The notes under the pieces are model-generated. The model worked only from the letters and a program-made list of their open reading frames with translations. It was not told the DNA's origin and ran no database searches. The translations under genes were made by a program, and so were the position numbers. Positions 57,068-64,000 of a stretch of 64,000 nt of DNA are shown one piece after another. The number at the start of each line of letters is the position of its first letter. Position 1 is the stretch's first letter. The stretch comes from Leifsonia poae. GTDB taxonomy: Bacteria; Actinomycetota; Actinomycetes; Actinomycetales; Microbacteriaceae. Location of the stretch: assembly GCF_020009625.1 (NCBI RefSeq), contig NZ_JAIHLP010000002.1, positions 186,001 to 250,000 on the forward strand, given 5' to 3'.

Positions 57068-58162
57068 TCACTCCTCGGGTGGCTTGGTGACCGGTGGCTT
57101 GGTGACCGGTGGCTTGAGGCTCATCGCCCGCGGATCGGCGGGGGTGGCGGCGCGTTTCGCGGCCGCCCGCGCCTTGCGACCTTTCGGCGGATCCTCGACC
57201 ACCGGGGTCGGGCGCGTGCGCGGTGGCTTCGCCCCGGCCACACTGGCTGCGCCGTCGAAGCCGCTGAGCACGATGGCGGAGAGCGAGGGGAGCTTGACCC
57301 CCATCTCGTCGACAGCGGTCTTGAGACGGGCACGGAGCTCGCGGGAGACGTCGTCTTTCGCCGTCGTCCTGGTTTTGATCACGATTCGCAGCACGATGGC
57401 GTCGGCCGAGATCGACTCCAAGCCCCAGATCTCCGGCTTCTCCAGGATGCGTGAGCGCCATTTCGGGCTCGTCGCCAGGGTCGTCGCCGTCTCCAGCATC
57501 GTGGCCTCGACGGCCTCGACGTCGGCGTCGTAGGGCACGGCCAGGTCGATGATCACCCGGGACCAGCCTTGGGACATGTTCCCCACCCGCAGGATCTCGC
57601 CGTTGCGCACGAACCAGAGGGTGCCGTTCACGTCGCGCACCTGGGTCACGCGGATGCCGACGGCCTCGACGACGCCGGTTGCGGCACCGAGATCCACCAC
57701 ATCCCCGACGCCGAGCTGGTCCTCCATGACCATGAACAGGCCGTTCAGCACATCTTTGACGATGTTCTGTGCACCGAAACCGAGGCCGGCGCCGAGCGCG
57801 GCGGTGAGCAGGGCGAACGACGTGAGTGCGCCCGGGGCCATCGTGGTGATCACGAGGATGATCGCCACGATGCCGATCGTCACGTTGACGACGTTCGAGA
57901 GAACGGTTCCGAGCGTGCGCGTGCGCTGCACGACGCGCACGGCGGCGAGAGGGGATGCGACGAGTGCCTGCGTGTCCGTCACATTCTGGTTCTTCTTCAC
58001 CCCGCTGACGATCTGATGCACGATCCGGCGGATCACGATGCGAAGCACCCAGCTGAGAAGCACCGCCCCGATCACGATCAGTGCCGAGGTCAGCAGTTTC
58101 CATCCCGCGTCGACAGCCCACAAGCCGAGGCCGCTCCAGAAATCAGTCTTTGCCATCAACAT
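57068..58162 (-). CDS. Small-conductance mechanosensitive channel (MscS family)
   Basis: About 364 aa. Two to three hydrophobic segments (KLLTSALIVIGAVLLSWVLRI; VTIGIVAIILVIT; SFALLTAALGAGLGFGAQNIVKDVLNG), the last being the pore-lining Gly/Ala helix, then the MscS beta domain VVDLGAATGVVEAVGIRVTQVRDVNGTLWFVRNGEI. The C-terminal tail is basic and ends in PPVTK repeats. Releases solutes under osmotic downshock. Start ambiguous among GTG 58168, ATG 58162 and ATG 58156. Coupled to the haemoglobin gene downstream. Confidence 0.9.
   Translation of the reverse strand: MLMAKTDFWSGLGLWAVDAGWKLLTSALIVIGAVLLSWVLRIVIRRIVHQIVSGVKKNQNVTDTQALVASPLAAVRVVQRTRTLGTVLSNVVNVTIGIVAIILVITTMAPGALTSFALLTAALGAGLGFGAQNIVKDVLNGLFMVMEDQLGVGDVVDLGAATGVVEAVGIRVTQVRDVNGTLWFVRNGEILRVGNMSQGWSRVIIDLAVPYDADVEAVEATMLETATTLATSPKWRSRILEKPEIWGLESISADAIVLRIVIKTRTTAKDDVSRELRARLKTAVDEMGVKLPSLSAIVLSGFDGAASVAGAKPPRTRPTPVVEDPPKGRKARAAAKRAATPADPRAMSLKPPVTKPPVTKPPEE
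57074..57118 (-). repeat. 15-bp tandem repeat at the mscS 3' end
   Basis: A 15-bp unit (GGTGGCTTGGTGACC in the top strand) repeats about three times in frame, encoding KPPVT repeats at the channel's C-terminus, just before the stop. Confidence 0.7.
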
Positions 58163-58174
58163 ATGCACACGAGC

Positions 58175-58879
58175 CTAGCGAGCGTCACCTTGGCGGGGGC
58201 TGGGCCGGTCGACGAGTCCATGGTCGTAAGCGAAGATCACGGCATGAACGCGGTCTCGCAGCTGCAATTTGGCCAGCACCCGCCCGACGTGGGTCTTCAC
58301 GGTCGACTCGGTGAGGAAGAACCGCTCGCTGAGCTCGCCGTTGGAGAGGCCTTCTGCGATGGCGAGGAGGATCTCGCGCTCGCGCGGCGTGAGCGCCGCT
58401 GTGGGGTCGACGGTGGGCGCGGTGGAGGACGCCATGGCCGGGAGACGGTCGGAGAACATCTCCAGCATCGTGCGGGTCACTCGGCCAGAGACGGCCGCAT
58501 CCCCAGCGGCGACGGCGCGGATGGCCGAGGTGAGTTCGGCGGGTCGCGCATCCTTCAGTAGGAACCCGCTCGCACCGGCGCGGAGACCTCCGAACGCGTA
58601 TTCGTCGAGATCGAATGTGGTGAGGATGATGATGCGCGCGCTGGGGTTCGCCGTCACGATGCGTCGGGTCGCCTCGATGCCATCGACCTGCGGCATCCGC
58701 ACATCCATCAGGATGACGTCGGGGCGCGTCTCGACGGCGAGGCGCACGGCGGCCTCACCGTCGGCCGCTTCGCCGACGACGGTGAGGTCGTTCTCGGCCT
58801 CGAGCACCATGCGGAAACCGAGACGCACCAGCGCCTGGTCGTCCACGAGCAGAACACGGATGGGGGTGGGATCGGTCAC
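58175..58879 (-). CDS. NarL/LuxR-type response regulator
   Basis: 234 aa. Receiver domain with VLLVDDQALVR, phospho-acceptor D59 in ILMDVRMP, TTFDLDEY and LLKDARP, then a LuxR HTH: LTPREREILLAIAEGLSNGELSERFFLTESTVKTHVGRVLAKL. Its ATG overlaps the stop of the histidine kinase gene by 4 bp, so they form one signalling unit. The neighbouring ABC-2 exporter, 117 bp upstream of the kinase on the same strand, is a plausible target. Confidence 0.95.
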   Translation of the reverse strand: MTDPTPIRVLLVDDQALVRLGFRMVLEAENDLTVVGEAADGEAAVRLAVETRPDVILMDVRMPQVDGIEATRRIVTANPSARIIILTTFDLDEYAFGGLRAGASGFLLKDARPAELTSAIRAVAAGDAAVSGRVTRTMLEMFSDRLPAMASSTAPTVDPTAALTPREREILLAIAEGLSNGELSERFFLTESTVKTHVGRVLAKLQLRDRVHAVIFAYDHGLVDRPSPRQGDAR

Positions 58880-60060
58880 GGTCGCTCCTGGATCGGCGGG
58901 GGAATGGTGCGGGATGCGATGGTTTCGAACACGGCGCGCAGTCGCCAGCCGCCGGTGCTCCGGGGCCCGGCGACGAGCGTGCCGCCGTAGAGGCCGACCC
59001 GTTCGCTCAAACCGAGAAGGCCCCGGCCGGAACCCTGGCCGGGTGCTCCGTGCAGGGCGGCGTCGTCGTCGACGGTAATGGTGATCGACTGGGCCGTGAA
59101 CTGGATGGTCACCTCGACGACGGAGGCGAGTGCGGCGTAGCGGAGGGCGTTGGTGAGCGCTTCCTGCACCACCCGGAAGATCGTGAGCTGCTGGCCGGTG
59201 TCGGTGGGCGGCGTGCCGGCCACGGTGATGCGGACCGGCAGGCCGGCGGCCCGGAACCGTTCGACGAGTTCGCCGAGTTCGCCGACACCGGGTTGCGGCT
59301 CACGAACTGCGCCGTCCCCTTCGGTCGCCCGGAGGACACCGAGCAGGCGACGCATGTCGTCGAGGGCGGAGCGGCCGGTCTCGGCCACCAGGCGCATCGC
59401 ATCCGAGGCCCGATCGGGCGAGGATGTCGCGAGGCCGGCAGAACCGTCGGCGAGCGTGATCATGACGGTGAGACTGTGGGAGACGATGTCGTGCATCTCG
59501 CGCGCGATGCGACTGCGTTCGGCCACCGCGGCGATCACCGCCTGCTGGTCGCGTTCGCGGGCCAGCTGCTGCGCGCGGTCGATCAGGGCGAGCAGATAGC
59601 GCCGCCGGCCTCCGACGTTGTTGCCGATCAGCACCCAGAACAGGGCGACGAGCACGAGGAAGATGATCGAGGGGGTTGGTGTGCTGTCGAGCGGGTCGAA
59701 CCGTGTGGTCTGAACGAGGATGACGCTCAGGCTGATGACGCCCGCTGTCGCCAAGGAGAAGACGGCGAAGCCGATCCAGGCGGCCCGGGCCGAACGGTAG
59801 ACGGCGAGCGCGTAGAGGGCGATGAGAGCCGGGATGAAGTCGATGTCGTGTGCGAGGAGCACATCGGCCACGAGGAAGACCATCGCGATGATGAAGACGG
59901 TTTGCGGGTGCTGGCGGCGCAGGAAGAGCGACGCGCCGGCGAGTGCCGCGAGCGCGAGGCGAACGCCGGTCGGCCAGCTGGGGTCGAAGACCATGCTGAG
60001 CACGCCGGCGATGAGCGTGGGAACCAGGTAGGCGCCGGCGACGAGCGAGTCGACGAACAC
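58876..60060 (-). CDS. Sensor histidine kinase (HisKA_3/NarX-DesK type)
   Basis: 394 aa. Five or six hydrophobic segments at the N-terminus, no large extracellular loop, then HisKA_3 with phospho-His in IAREMHDIVSHSLTVMI and an HATPase end EALTNALRYAALASVVEV, GSGRGLLGLSERVGLYGG. The only in-frame start is GTG 60060, yet about 18 codons of plausible family sequence (TPGVVRRFLTAHPV) continue upstream to a TGA, so the true start is uncertain. Partner of the downstream response regulator. Confidence 0.92.
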   Translation of the reverse strand: MFVDSLVAGAYLVPTLIAGVLSMVFDPSWPTGVRLALAALAGASLFLRRQHPQTVFIIAMVFLVADVLLAHDIDFIPALIALYALAVYRSARAAWIGFAVFSLATAGVISLSVILVQTTRFDPLDSTPTPSIIFLVLVALFWVLIGNNVGGRRRYLLALIDRAQQLARERDQQAVIAAVAERSRIAREMHDIVSHSLTVMITLADGSAGLATSSPDRASDAMRLVAETGRSALDDMRRLLGVLRATEGDGAVREPQPGVGELGELVERFRAAGLPVRITVAGTPPTDTGQQLTIFRVVQEALTNALRYAALASVVEVTIQFTAQSITITVDDDAALHGAPGQGSGRGLLGLSERVGLYGGTLVAGPRSTGGWRLRAVFETIASRTIPPPIQERP

Positions 60061-60117
60061 GGGATGCGCGGTCAGGAACCGCCGGACGACCCCGGGGGTC
60101 GCGGCAACAAGAGATCA

Positions 60118-60148
60118 CCCCCGGCCGGAGAAGTCGTCCGGCCGGGGG
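60118..60148 (-). terminator. Hairpin between the ABC exporter and the histidine kinase
   Basis: Perfect 12-bp stem CCCCCGGCCGGA (60118-60129) with TCCGGCCGGGGG (60137-60148), loop of 7 nt, 29 bp after the permease stop and 57 bp before the kinase start on the reverse strand. Followed by TGATCTCTTGTT on that strand, moderately T-rich. Confidence 0.75.
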
Positions 60149-60176
60149 AGATCGGGTCAGTGCTCATCGGGTGACG

Positions 60177-61001
60177 CTACGCGTCCCGGCGCTTCAGGAA
60201 GATCGCGCCCACGATGAACGACACGGCTGTCCAGGCCACGACGATGAGGACGTTCTGCCAGGGCTCGAGGCCGGCGTTGTTCGATCCGGCGAGCCCCTGA
60301 CCGGCGTTGCTGATCAGGTACTGCGGAACCTTGCCCATCCACTCGATGTTGGTGAGGCTGTGCACGAGGTTCACGATGATGGGCAGCAGGAACACCACGC
60401 CGAGTGCGGCGGCGATCCCACCGGCTGCGGCGCGGAGCACCGTGCCGAGGCCGAGCGCGAACACCGAGGCGAGCCCGAGGTAGAGGCCTGCGCCCAGGAT
60501 CGACCAGACCGTTCCGGCGGTGATGTCCGAAGTGAAGCCTTTGCTCGAAAGCACGGGGGCGGCGATCGCGTATGCGGCGAGCGTGGTGACCACGCCCACG
60601 ACGAAGGAGCTGAGGAACAGCACGATCGACTTTGCGACGAAGATCGGCGTGCGCCGCGGAACGGCGGCGAACGACGAGCGGATCATCCCGGTGGAGTACT
60701 CGCCGCTGATGGCGAGGACGCCGAGGACGGCCACCGCGAGCTGGCCGAAGTAGATTCCGAACGAGGCTGTGCTCGTCACGAAGGTCGATTTCACGGCGGC
60801 CGGCATCTGATCGGCGACGGTGGCAGGGATGCTGAAGGCGACCAGCGAGGTGATTCCGAGTCCGAGGACGAAGACGATCGCGTACGTCCAGAACGTCGAG
60901 CGGAGCGACCGGAGCTTGATCCATTCCGAGCGCACGACGCGCGGGAACGTCAGGTGCCCGAGGGAGGCATGGGCGGTGTGCGGGGCGACTGCGGTGCTCA
61001 T
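60177..61001 (-). CDS. ABC-2-type transporter permease
   Basis: 274 aa, six hydrophobic segments. N-terminal FPRVVRSEWIKLRSLRSTFWTYAIVFVLGLGI is typical of permeases next to bacitracin/lantibiotic-type ATPases; AISGEYSTGMIRSSFAAVPRR is the conserved cytoplasmic loop of this family. Works with the ATPase encoded immediately upstream (4-bp overlap). Export substrate unknown; drug or antimicrobial peptide is usual. Confidence 0.9.
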   Translation of the reverse strand: MSTAVAPHTAHASLGHLTFPRVVRSEWIKLRSLRSTFWTYAIVFVLGLGITSLVAFSIPATVADQMPAAVKSTFVTSTASFGIYFGQLAVAVLGVLAISGEYSTGMIRSSFAAVPRRTPIFVAKSIVLFLSSFVVGVVTTLAAYAIAAPVLSSKGFTSDITAGTVWSILGAGLYLGLASVFALGLGTVLRAAAGGIAAALGVVFLLPIIVNLVHSLTNIEWMGKVPQYLISNAGQGLAGSNNAGLEPWQNVLIVVAWTAVSFIVGAIFLKRRDA

Positions 61002-61909
61002 CGGGAGACCTCCGTGCGGTATTCGACCTCGTCCTGCGTGAGGGCGAGATAAGCCTCCTCGAGGGAGGCATTGATGGGGGTGAGCTCGTGGAGCACGATG
61101 CCGAACTGGGCGGCGGCCTCGCCGATCTGGGCAGCGGAGAGACCGCTGACCTCGATGAGTTGGCTCTCGACACCGGTCACCGTCACATCGGAGCTGTGGA
61201 TCGCGCGGACGAGTTCGTCGAGCTGCGGGCTTCGGACCCTCACCGCGTTGCGGGTGGCGCCGTCGAGGATGTCCTGCACGGGGGCGTCGGCGAGGATGCG
61301 TCCGCGGCCGAGCACGATGATGTGGTCGGCGGTCTGCGCCATCTCGCTCATCAGGTGCGACGAGAGGAACACCGTGCGTCCTTCGCCGGCCAGGTGACGG
61401 GCGAACTGCCGCACCCAGAGCACACCCTCGGGGTCGAGGCCGTTGACCGGCTCGTCGAGGATGAGGGTGGCCGGGTCGCCGAGCATGGCGGCCGCGATGC
61501 CGAGGCGCTGGCCCATGCCGAGCGAGAACCCGCCGACACGCTTGCCGGCGACCGCATCCAGGCCGGTCAGGCCGATGACCTCGTGCACCCGCTTCTTCGG
61601 GATGCCGTGGGTCGCCGCCATCGCGAGCAGGTGGTTGTATGCCGTGCGGCCGGTGTGAACGGCCTTCGCATCGAGCAACGCGCCGACCTCGGTGAGGGGC
61701 GACTTGTGCTCGACATACCGCTTGCCGTTGACGATCGCGGTGCCATGCGTGGGCCGGTCGAGACCCATGATCATGCGCATGGTCGTGGACTTCCCGGCGC
61801 CGTTCGGCCCGAGGAAGCCGGTGACCTTGCCCGGCTGGATCGTCGCCGAGATGTCGTTGACGGCGGTCTTGGCGCCGTACGTCTTGGTGAGACGGGTGAG
61901 TTGGATCAT
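60998..61909 (-). CDS. ABC transporter ATP-binding protein
   Basis: 303 aa. Walker A GFLGPNGAGKSTTMRMIMGLDRPTHG, signature FSLGMGQRLGIAAAML, Walker B LILDEPVNGLDPEGVLWVRQF, H-loop SSHLMSE. The C-terminal 90 residues form an extra domain as in CcmA/DrrA-type exporters. Starts at ATG 61909 with TAGAGT 7 nt upstream (61917-61922); no Shine-Dalgarno. First gene of the exporter pair preceding the two-component system. Confidence 0.93.
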   Translation of the reverse strand: MIQLTRLTKTYGAKTAVNDISATIQPGKVTGFLGPNGAGKSTTMRMIMGLDRPTHGTAIVNGKRYVEHKSPLTEVGALLDAKAVHTGRTAYNHLLAMAATHGIPKKRVHEVIGLTGLDAVAGKRVGGFSLGMGQRLGIAAAMLGDPATLILDEPVNGLDPEGVLWVRQFARHLAGEGRTVFLSSHLMSEMAQTADHIIVLGRGRILADAPVQDILDGATRNAVRVRSPQLDELVRAIHSSDVTVTGVESQLIEVSGLSAAQIGEAAAQFGIVLHELTPINASLEEAYLALTQDEVEYRTEVSR

Positions 61910-62103
61910 GGTGTCGACTCTATTGAGGATTCGGAGCGCTGCGCCATCGCCTACAGTGCGCTCTCGCGGCGGCGCGGGTCGTACCGAAGTACGACGTGCG
62001 CCTGCGCGGGGTTCTCGACCCGGCGGCGGTGTGGGGCCGGAGCCTGTTTAAGGGGTGTGCCTATCATGGGACGTGGACCATCCGATTGGGGAACCACCGT
62101 CTC

Positions 62104-63927
62104 ATGAACACGAACACCCGCACACTCTCCGTGGCTGCGGCAGCCCTCGCTGTCGTGCTCGGCCTGTTCGGGGTGGAGTCGTCGGCATCGGCCGCGGCCA
62201 TCCCGACCGATTCGCCTTCGGCCACGAGCGCGACCGGCGATGTCCAGCCCAACCCTTCGCTCAGCGAGCAGAACGCCGTCGGCGACCACGCCATGGGCTC
62301 CACCATCGCAGCGCAGACGCAGAGCGGGTCGGGAGTCAAGCGGTTCGCGGCGGCTGCCGCGGCGGTTGGCGCTCCATCGGGACTGCCAGGACTGGATGTC
62401 TCCGGCTGGCAGACCAACGTCAACTGGGCGCAGGTCGCGGCCAACGGCGCGAAGTTCGCCTATGTGAAGGCGACTGAGAGCACCGACTACACCAGTAGCC
62501 AGTTCAGTCAGCAATACGACGGCTCCTACAATGCCGGGCTGATCCGGGGCGCCTACCACTTCGCTCATCCGAACGACAGCTCCGGGGCGGCCCAAGCGAC
62601 CTATTTCGTTCAGCACGGCGGCGGCTGGAGCAACGACGGACGCACACTCCCTCCGCTGCTGGACATCGAGTACGGCACCGACGGCACCGGCACGTGCTGG
62701 GGGATGTCGCAAGGAGCGATGGTGTCCTGGATCTCCAGTTTCACCAGCACGATGCTGAGTCTCACCGGGCGCTACCCGGCGATCTACACCACCACGGACT
62801 GGTGGACGACGTGCACGGGGAACAGCGCCGCGTTCACGAACGATCCGCTCTTCATCGCGCGCTACCCCAGCTCGACGACGAACAGTCCGGGAACACTTCC
62901 CGCAGGGTGGGCCAACTGGACGATGTGGCAGTGGGCCGATGCCGGAGTCTTCCCGGGCGACCAGGACGTCTTCAACGGAACCCAGGCCGGTCTGCAGGCA
63001 CTCGCTTCGCCGGTCTCCACGATCTCCGACGCCCCGACGTCTCGCCTGGCCGGCGCCGACGCTTTCGGAACGAGTGCGGCGATCTCTGCCTCGACCTACA
63101 GCCCCGGTGTCTCGGCCGTCTACATCGCGACCCGAACCGCCTTCCCCGATGCGTTGTCGGCGGGTGCGGCTGCCGGAAAGGCCCGAGGCCCGGTGCTGCT
63201 TGTGACGCCCACCAGCATCCCGTCGCCGACGGCCGTCGAGCTCGCCCGGTTGAAACCGCAGAAGATCATCATCGTGGGCGGGACGACCGCGATCAGTCCA
63301 GCCGTGATGAGCGCGCTGGCACGCTACACCACGGGATCGGTCACCCGGCTCGCGGGCGCCGATCGGTTCGAGACCTCCGCGGCGATCTCGGCCAGCACCT
63401 TCGCGCCAGGAGTCCCGGTCGCGTACATCGCGACCGGCGGGAACTTCCCTGACGCGCTGAGCGGCGCTGCAGCCGCCGCGGGGTCGGCCAACGGCCCGAT
63501 GCTCCTGGTGCAGCCCTGGACGATCAGCCCGCAAGTGGCTGCCGAGCTCGTCCGGTTGCGCCCGGCGAAGATCGTGGTGCTGGGTGGGACGACCGCGATC
63601 AACCCCGCCGTCGCCTCGCAGCTGACGAAGTACAGCAGTCAGGTCGTCCGTCTCGCGGGCGCCGACCGTTTCGACACGTCGGTGGCGATCGCTCAGGCCA
63701 CCTATCCCTCGACCGTCTCGACGCTCTACATCGCGACCGGTTTGGACTACCCCGACGCGCTCTCAGGTGCGCCGGCCGCCGGGCTGAACCGGGTGCCGAT
63801 CCTGCTCGTCACCCCGGCCAGCGTGCCCGCCTCGGTCGTCGCCGCGATCAAGCGGTTCAATCCGGCCAACATCGTGATCCTCGGCGGAACGACGGCCGTC
63901 ACCGTCGCGGTTCAGGCAGCGCTCTAG
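62104..63927 (+). CDS. Secreted GH25 muramidase with three cell-wall-binding repeats
   Basis: 607 aa. Signal peptide (TLSVAAAALAVVLGLFGVESSASAAA). GH25 lysozyme domain from about residue 96: LPGLDVSGWQTNVNW, KFAYVKATEST, GLIRGAYHFAHP, and the acid motif PPLLDIEYG; it hydrolyses peptidoglycan. Then three CWB2-type repeats of about 90 aa, each with RLAGADRFxTSxAI, PDALSG and KIVVLGGTTAI signatures, which attach the enzyme to the wall. ATG 62104 is chosen because it begins the signal peptide; a longer in-frame start adds unrelated sequence. Closed by a 21-bp perfect hairpin. Confidence 0.94.
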   Translation: MNTNTRTLSVAAAALAVVLGLFGVESSASAAAIPTDSPSATSATGDVQPNPSLSEQNAVGDHAMGSTIAAQTQSGSGVKRFAAAAAAVGAPSGLPGLDVSGWQTNVNWAQVAANGAKFAYVKATESTDYTSSQFSQQYDGSYNAGLIRGAYHFAHPNDSSGAAQATYFVQHGGGWSNDGRTLPPLLDIEYGTDGTGTCWGMSQGAMVSWISSFTSTMLSLTGRYPAIYTTTDWWTTCTGNSAAFTNDPLFIARYPSSTTNSPGTLPAGWANWTMWQWADAGVFPGDQDVFNGTQAGLQALASPVSTISDAPTSRLAGADAFGTSAAISASTYSPGVSAVYIATRTAFPDALSAGAAAGKARGPVLLVTPTSIPSPTAVELARLKPQKIIIVGGTTAISPAVMSALARYTTGSVTRLAGADRFETSAAISASTFAPGVPVAYIATGGNFPDALSGAAAAAGSANGPMLLVQPWTISPQVAAELVRLRPAKIVVLGGTTAINPAVASQLTKYSSQVVRLAGADRFDTSVAIAQATYPSTVSTLYIATGLDYPDALSGAPAAGLNRVPILLVTPASVPASVVAAIKRFNPANIVILGGTTAVTVAVQAAL

Positions 63928-63947
63928 CCTCGCTCGCTCTGCGAGAA

Positions 63948-63993
63948 TGAGAACGGCCCACCGCATCCGGAAGGATGCGGTGGGCCGTTCTCA
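63948..63993 (+). terminator. Perfect 21-bp hairpin after the muramidase gene
   Basis: 21 bp of uninterrupted complement (63948-63968 with 63973-63993, GGAA loop), 20 bp after the stop codon. No T-run on either strand, as in many actinobacterial terminators; it could act in both directions. Confidence 0.85.
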
Positions 63994-64000
63994 CATTGCG

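Noticed and set aside
60061..60114. Frameshift at the start of the histidine kinase
   Set aside because: Upstream codons resemble kinase sequence but no standard start exists; a few missing N-terminal residues or a rare start explains it as well as a frameshift does.

Overview
The window looks like a chromosomal segment of a high-GC actinobacterium, most probably a member of the Microbacteriaceae (Leifsonia-like; the genus is a guess). This rests on strong G/C bias at third codon positions, frequent GTG starts, the GatCAB amidotransferase, a ykoEDC-type thiamine-precursor transporter, a second YidC/Oxa1 insertase preceded by a small membrane protein, and several short proteins of a kind I associate with Microbacteriaceae. 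I see no prophage, insertion sequence, CRISPR array, integrase or rRNA. The region is almost entirely core and lifestyle genes, so most of the novelty lies in cis-regulation and in unusual individual proteins.

Layout. 1-13.1 kb: the 5' part of glgX (reverse), a cysteine desulfurase with mnmA (tRNA 2-thiolation), ligA, two exported hydrolases and gatC-gatA-gatB. 13.2-17.9 kb: an APC permease with a structured leader, a hotdog thioesterase, a fatty-acyl-CoA ligase and a small NAD(P)-binding protein. 18-23.2 kb: small membrane protein plus YidC paralogue, DUF1697 protein, and a TetR/DHA2 efflux pair. 23.2-28.1 kb: a frameshifted aldo/keto reductase, dinB, and leuA with an apparent leucine attenuator, divergent from a GntR regulator. 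28.2-33.5 kb: an exo/endonuclease-phosphatase family protein, a GerW-like protein, then a TPP riboswitch controlling ykoE-ykoD-ykoC. 33.5-41.9 kb: a zincin, a MetE-like barrel, a transglycosylase-like secreted protein, DoxX, tRNA-His next to orn, SGNH hydrolase, redox and LapA-type small proteins, an EamA transporter, tRNA-Arg and an MFS exporter. 42-51.5 kb: LysR regulator, cation/proton antiporter, nadE, an aldo/keto reductase, an SSB paralogue, a lipoprotein, ettA and a thioesterase. 51.5-64 kb: Rieske protein with DUF2231 protein, TesB, an FAD dehydrogenase with a repeat-bearing upstream region, MscS channel with truncated haemoglobin, a two-component system beside an ABC-2 exporter, and a secreted GH25 muramidase with three cell-wall-binding repeats.

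How it works together. Several functions centre on tRNA and translation: mnmA with its sulfur donor, gatCAB, tRNA-His with orn, ettA, and tRNA-Arg. Others handle the cell envelope: YidC2, the transglycosylase-like protein, the muramidase, LapA and MscS. Biosynthetic control is done by RNA: a TPP riboswitch appears to hide the ykoE ribosome site, and a 15-residue leucine-rich leader peptide with mutually exclusive hairpins sits in front of leuA. Window-wide, about 19 genes share a -10-like TANNNT box exactly 6 or 7 nt before the start codon with no Shine-Dalgarno, which points to widespread leaderless transcripts.
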